Source: an uncultured Burkholderiaceae bacterium (GTDB lineage: Bacteria > Pseudomonadota > Gammaproteobacteria > Burkholderiales > Burkholderiaceae_C). Taken from it: DNA of 7,350 nucleotides. The DNA is taken from assembly GCA_938022295.1 (NCBI GenBank), contig CALIDR010000159.1, forward strand, positions 1-7,350. The letters are read 5' to 3'. This document shows positions 4,802 to 7,350 of the stretch, piece by piece; position 1 is the first letter of the stretch; every line of letters starts with the position of its first letter. A program made the position numbers and the translations under genes. The notes under the pieces are model-generated. The model was given only the letters and a program-made list of their open reading frames with translations. It had not been told where the DNA came from and did no database searches.

Positions 4802-5788
4802 TCAAAGCTGCTGCACGCGGCCTTCGCGCACGATCGGCGCGTAGACCGCGTGGTCGGCGGCCATGCGCTCGCGCAGGCCCTGCGGCGTCGACGGTGTGAT
4901 CTCGAACCCGGTCGTCGCCGCGAGCTGCCGCACCTCGGGCGAGGCGAGGACCGTCGCCAGATCGCGCTGCCACTGCTCGAGCACCGGCGCCGGCGTGCCG
5001 GCCACGCCGACGAGCGCGGCCCACGGGTGCATCGCGATCGGCGGGCCGCCGGCCTCGGCGATCGTCGGCACGTCGGGGTGGGCGGCGAGGCGTTGCCGCG
5101 CGCCGACAGCCAGCGCCCGCAGCCTGCCGGCCGCGAGCAGGCCGGCGGCGGTGTGCATGCTGAAGGCTGTGAAGTCGACGTCGCCGGCGACGACGGCGTT
5201 GAACAGCGCGCCTGCGTCCTTGAACGGCACCGGCAGCAGGCGCACGCCGGCGGCGACCGCCATCTGTTCGACCGCCATCTGGCTCGGGTGGCCGTTGCCG
5301 AGCGTGGCGTAGGTGACGCGACCGGGCTCGGCGCGCGCCGCGTCGAGCAGCGCGGCGAGCGTGGGATGACGGCCGGGCACGCCGCTCAGCAGCGCGAACG
5401 TGGCCTGGAACAGCAGCGTCAGCGGCGCCAGATCGGCCTGCGGGTCGTACGGCAGGCTGCGGTGCAGCAGCGGGTTGACGACGAGCGTCGCCGTGTCGGC
5501 GAGGAAGACCGTGTGGCCGTCGGCCGGCGTGCGGCGCACCTCGCCGAAGGCGACGATGCCCGACGCGCCGGGCTTGTTCTCCACCACCACCGGCTGGCCC
5601 CAGTGGCGCTGCAGCTGCGTGGCCACCGCACGGGCGACGACGTCGGGGCCGATGCCCACCGAATACGGGACGACGATCCTCACCGGGCGGCTCGGGAACG
5701 CGGCGGCCATCGCCGCGCGCCATGCCCATGCCGGCCAGGCCGCGGCGGCCAGAATCAGCGAGCGGCGCGACGCCAGGGGCCGTGTCAT
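4802..5788 (-). CDS. Bug-family (tripartite tricarboxylate transporter) periplasmic substrate-binding protein
   Basis: A 328-residue secreted binding protein of the Bug/TctC family, which captures small organic acids in the periplasm; many genomes carry dozens without matching membrane subunits, and none are seen here. The signal sequence (about 1-30) has a twin arginine, S7-R8-R9, a hydrophobic run, and a likely cut near AMAAA before FPSRPVRIVVPY (31-42). The family's first loop is present but unusual: PYSVGIGPDVVAR where PxxxGGxxDxxAR is common. VVVENKPGASG follows near 70, and the late GxxxxLAVxxxxR and DVPTIAEAG stretches are also typical. ATG 5788 overlaps the prenyltransferase stop as ATGA, so the two are probably translationally coupled. 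Ligand unknown; it could relate to aromatic or CoA-linked acids given the neighbouring crotonase, but this is a guess. Confidence 0.92.
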   Translation of the reverse strand: MTRPLASRRSLILAAAAWPAWAWRAAMAAAFPSRPVRIVVPYSVGIGPDVVARAVATQLQRHWGQPVVVENKPGASGIVAFGEVRRTPADGHTVFLADTATLVVNPLLHRSLPYDPQADLAPLTLLFQATFALLSGVPGRHPTLAALLDAARAEPGRVTYATLGNGHPSQMAVEQMAVAAGVRLLPVPFKDAGALFNAVVAGDVDFTAFSMHTAAGLLAAGRLRALAVGARQRLAAHPDVPTIAEAGGPPIAMHPWAALVGVAGTPAPVLEQWQRDLATVLASPEVRQLAATTGFEITPSTPQGLRERMAADHAVYAPIVREGRVQQL

Positions 5789-6738
5789 GGCAAGACGGAC
5801 AGCCGCGCCAGCACGGCGCCTGCGGCCAGCGCGGACGCGAACACGAGTTGCAGGCGGAAGCACCGGAACAGAAGGTCGTTGTACGCCAGCCCCGGCGGGC
5901 AGCGCTCGAAGTCGCGGCGCAGGCTCCACGCCGCGGGCAGCAGCAGCGCCGGCGCCAGCAGCCACGCCGACTGCAGCACCACGGCCAGCGGCGGCAGCAG
6001 CGCGAACGGGCCGAGCAGCAGCAGCGCGAACAGCCGCCGCGAGGCGGCATCGCCGTGGCACACGGCGAAGGTGCGCCGGCCGACCTGGCGGTCGTGCACG
6101 ACGTCGCGGTGGTTGTTGATCGCCAGCGCGGCGGCGGCCAGGCTGCCGAGCGCGACCGACGCCAGCACCGACGCCGCACCGACGCCGCCGGTCAGCACCC
6201 AGTCGGTGCCGGTGACGGCGACGACGCCGAAGAAGACAAACACCGTCGCCTCGCCGAACGGCGTGTAGGCGATCGGGCGGGGGCCGCCCATGTACGCCAG
6301 CGCGGCGATCAGCGACGCGCTGCCGATCGCGAGCACCGGCCACCCGCGCAGCGCGAACAGCGCGACGCCGATGGCGCCGGCGAGGGCCGAGACGGCCACG
6401 ATCGCGCCGCGCACGTGCCGGCTCTCGAGCCAGCCGTGGGCGGTGGCGCGCGGCAGCCCAGTGCGCGTGCCGTGACGCTCGGCGCCGCGCGCGGTGTAGC
6501 CGACGTCGTTCTGCATGTTGGTGACGACCTGCACCAGCAGCGCGGCCAGCAGCACGAGGGCGGCGACAGCGAGGTCGATCTGCCCGGTGCGCTGCCACGC
6601 GAACGCGGCGCCGACGATCACCGGGCTGATCGCCACCGGCAGGCTGCGCGGCCGGATCGCGACCGCCCACGCGGCGAGCGAGCCCTGGCGCACGACGCCG
6701 GAAGGCTGGTCGACGCGGCGGCTGGCGGGAGGGACCAT
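5785..6738 (-). CDS. UbiA-superfamily prenyltransferase, MenA-like
   Basis: A 317-residue polytopic membrane protein that resembles E. coli MenA along its length: AIRPRSLPVAISPVIVGAAFAW (27-48), LVQVVTNMQND (68-78), LAYMGGPRPIAYTPFGEATVFVFFG (147-171) and the second Asp motif INNHRDVVHDRQVGRRT (207-223), which is intact. Family members attach a prenyl chain to an aromatic ring, as in menaquinone synthesis. The first Asp motif is atypical: NDVGYTARGAE (77-87) keeps N77-D78 but has Y81 and E87 where NDxxDxxxxxD is expected; GLPRA (94-98) follows. ATG 6738 is chosen because the homology begins soon after and a -10-like CAGAAT lies 7 bases upstream; longer in-frame extensions are basic and unconserved. 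No other menaquinone genes are in view, so the acceptor substrate is open. Confidence 0.85.
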   Translation of the reverse strand: MVPPASRRVDQPSGVVRQGSLAAWAVAIRPRSLPVAISPVIVGAAFAWQRTGQIDLAVAALVLLAALLVQVVTNMQNDVGYTARGAERHGTRTGLPRATAHGWLESRHVRGAIVAVSALAGAIGVALFALRGWPVLAIGSASLIAALAYMGGPRPIAYTPFGEATVFVFFGVVAVTGTDWVLTGGVGAASVLASVALGSLAAAALAINNHRDVVHDRQVGRRTFAVCHGDAASRRLFALLLLGPFALLPPLAVVLQSAWLLAPALLLPAAWSLRRDFERCPPGLAYNDLLFRCFRLQLVFASALAAGAVLARLSVLP

Positions 6739-6745
6739 GCGATCG

Positions 6746-6786
6746 ATTCTGACGGGGGGCTGACCGCGCGGCTTGCGCTGCGTCAA
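6746..6786 (-). promoter_or_regulatory. Candidate FNR/Anr-type promoter of the prenyltransferase gene
   Basis: On the minus strand TTGACGCAGCGCAA (6786-6773) fits TTGAT-N4-ATCAA at 7 of 10 positions. CAGAAT (6751-6746) matches the -10 consensus at 4 of 6. The -10 ends 7 bases before ATG 6738, so the transcript would be leaderless or nearly so. The box centre is 41.5 bp upstream of the A of the ATG, the class II activator position, and GCTTG/CAAGC symmetry extends the box by two bases on each side. Confidence 0.45.
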
Positions 6787-6918
6787 GCGGCGTGGCATGG
6801 CCGCGACGTCCGCGGCGTCCTTCACCGACGCGAGGGGCCGACGTTCGGCACGGGGTCTGGCGCGGCGTTTGCCGCGGCGCAACAAGTTCCCACGTCGGCG
6901 GCGTTGGCGTCGCGGGTC

Positions 6919-6960
6919 TTGACCTGTGACAAACCGCACTCCGGTGTCCGCCGCTAGCGT
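6919..6960 (+). promoter_or_regulatory. Candidate class II FNR/Anr-type promoter upstream of the HemN-like gene
   Basis: TTGACCTGTGACAA (6919-6932) matches TTGAT-N4-ATCAA at 7 of 10 positions, with TTG-N8-CAA intact. TAGCGT at 6955-6960 is a -10 with the key T, A and final T. If transcription begins 7 bases after the hexamer, at 6967, the box is centred at -41.5, exactly where FNR-family activators replace a -35 element. An AGGAG ribosome binding site follows at 6986-6990. FNR/Anr control of hemN is known in several Proteobacteria. Confidence 0.55.
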
Positions 6961-6998
6961 GTTCCGTCAGAACGACGGGACAGCCAGGAGACGGGTCC

Positions 6999-7079
6999 AT
7001 GGGTTGCGGGCATCACGCGGCGAGAGCGTTCGCGACGTCGACCGGGGTCGAACGCGCGAGGCGAGGGCAGTCGGGATGA
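6999..7079 (+). CDS. Possible 26-residue leader peptide upstream of the HemN-like gene
   Basis: ATG 6999 has AGGAG at 6986-6990 with an 8-base spacer, the best ribosome binding site in the window, and lies 32 bases after the predicted transcription start. The peptide begins MGCGHH and continues as a short basic, alanine-rich sequence ending RRGQSG. Its stop is the TGA of an ATGA overlap, whose ATG (7076) starts the HemN-like gene. It matches no family I know. The Cys/His cluster at residues 3, 5 and 6 could bind metal or heme, which is speculation. It may act in translational coupling or as a regulatory uORF. Confidence 0.45.
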   Translation: MGCGHHAARAFATSTGVERARRGQSG

Positions 7080-7350
7080 ACGCGTCGCTCGAACACGGGT
7101 CGGCGCGTGCGGCGGCCGGGGCCGTCGGCGTCGACTTCACGGCTTCGAGCCGCCCCGTCGTCCCGCCGGCATCGTCCTGGGCCGCGGGCTTCGGTGCGCC
7201 GGACTGGACCGCGGCGCTCGACGACCTCGCGCAGGCGCCCGACGACGCGCTCGCGCTCGAAGTCCACCTGCCGTTCTGCGCGTCGCGCTGCCTGTACTGC
7301 GGCTGCGACACGACGGTCACCTACGACGACGCCGAGATCGACCGCTACCT
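7076..7350 (+). CDS. HemN-like radical SAM protein, 5' part
   Basis: The first 91 residues are in the window. LALEVHLPFCASRCLYCGCD (59-78) is the HemN-type radical SAM cluster motif, with C68, C72 and C75 as the Fe-S ligands and C77 as the extra cysteine typical of HemN; TVTYDDAEIDRYL follows as in HemN. Canonical HemN performs oxygen-independent oxidative decarboxylation of coproporphyrinogen III in heme synthesis. Two deviations stand out: the N-terminal GPRYTSYPTA motif is not present (residues 24-40 read SSRPVVPPASSWAAGFG), and the tyrosine six residues before the first cysteine (E. coli Y56) is E62. GAGGG at 7063-7067 is an SD with an 8-base spacer. It may therefore be a paralogue with another role, such as heme handling, rather than the housekeeping enzyme. 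Confidence 0.85.
   Translation, partial: MNASLEHGSARAAAGAVGVDFTASSRPVVPPASSWAAGFGAPDWTAALDDLAQAPDDALALEVHLPFCASRCLYCGCDTTVTYDDAEIDRY

Noticed and set aside
4412..6268. 618-codon open frame on the plus strand
   Set aside because: It lies opposite the crotonase, Bug and prenyltransferase genes, all of which have clear homology, and its product is low-complexity arginine-rich sequence.
6919..6924. TTGACC as an ordinary -35 element
   Set aside because: No acceptable -10 occurs 16-18 bp downstream; the only fitting hexamer, at 6955, has the spacing of a class II activator site instead.
6739..6939. Longer N-terminus for the prenyltransferase
   Set aside because: The upstream in-frame codons encode a highly basic, unconserved stretch and cover the predicted promoter and FNR-like box.
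1..7350. tRNA, rRNA or riboswitch genes
   Set aside because: I saw no cloverleaf with a conserved T-arm sequence, no rRNA segment, and no recognisable riboswitch core on either strand.

Overview
The window is very GC-rich, densely coded DNA of the kind found in Burkholderiales and related Betaproteobacteria. The lineage clues are a Bug-type (tripartite tricarboxylate transporter) periplasmic binding protein, a RatA/COQ10 START protein and a HemN-like radical SAM protein, all with strong third-position GC bias. The lineage is an inference; there is no rRNA or other marker gene.

Layout. 1-306 (-): 5' part of an SMR-family multidrug transporter. 307-641: no convincing gene. 642-3029 (+): a possible 18-codon leader ORF, a DUF2087 protein, an SDR oxidoreductase with a near-leaderless promoter, and a lipoprotein with a DUF2846 domain that overlaps the SDR stop. 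3119-6738 (-): a run of four genes read leftwards: UbiA/MenA-type prenyltransferase, Bug protein (ATGA overlap), methylmalonyl-CoA decarboxylase-like crotonase, and RatA. Between the last two lies a hairpin-rich block of about 320 bp with 17-bp perfect inverted repeats at its ends. 6739-7350 (+): a divergent control region, a possible 26-residue leader peptide with a strong SD, and the start of a HemN-like radical SAM gene cut by the window edge.

How it may work. The two divergent units that start near 6738 (prenyltransferase) and 6967 (HemN-like) each carry a TTGAC-N4-NNCAA motif centred about 41.5 bp from a plausible transcription start. That is the class II geometry of FNR/Anr-type anaerobic activators. 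The predicted theme is oxygen-responsive control of a quinone-type prenyltransferase and a heme-related radical SAM enzyme. The downstream genes may be co-transcribed or separated by the hairpin block.

The items most worth a second look are the inverted-repeat-bounded hairpin block (3780-4101), the paired FNR-like promoters with the coupled leader ORF, the HemN-like protein that lacks a SAM-contact tyrosine, and the crotonase with an internal in-frame deletion.
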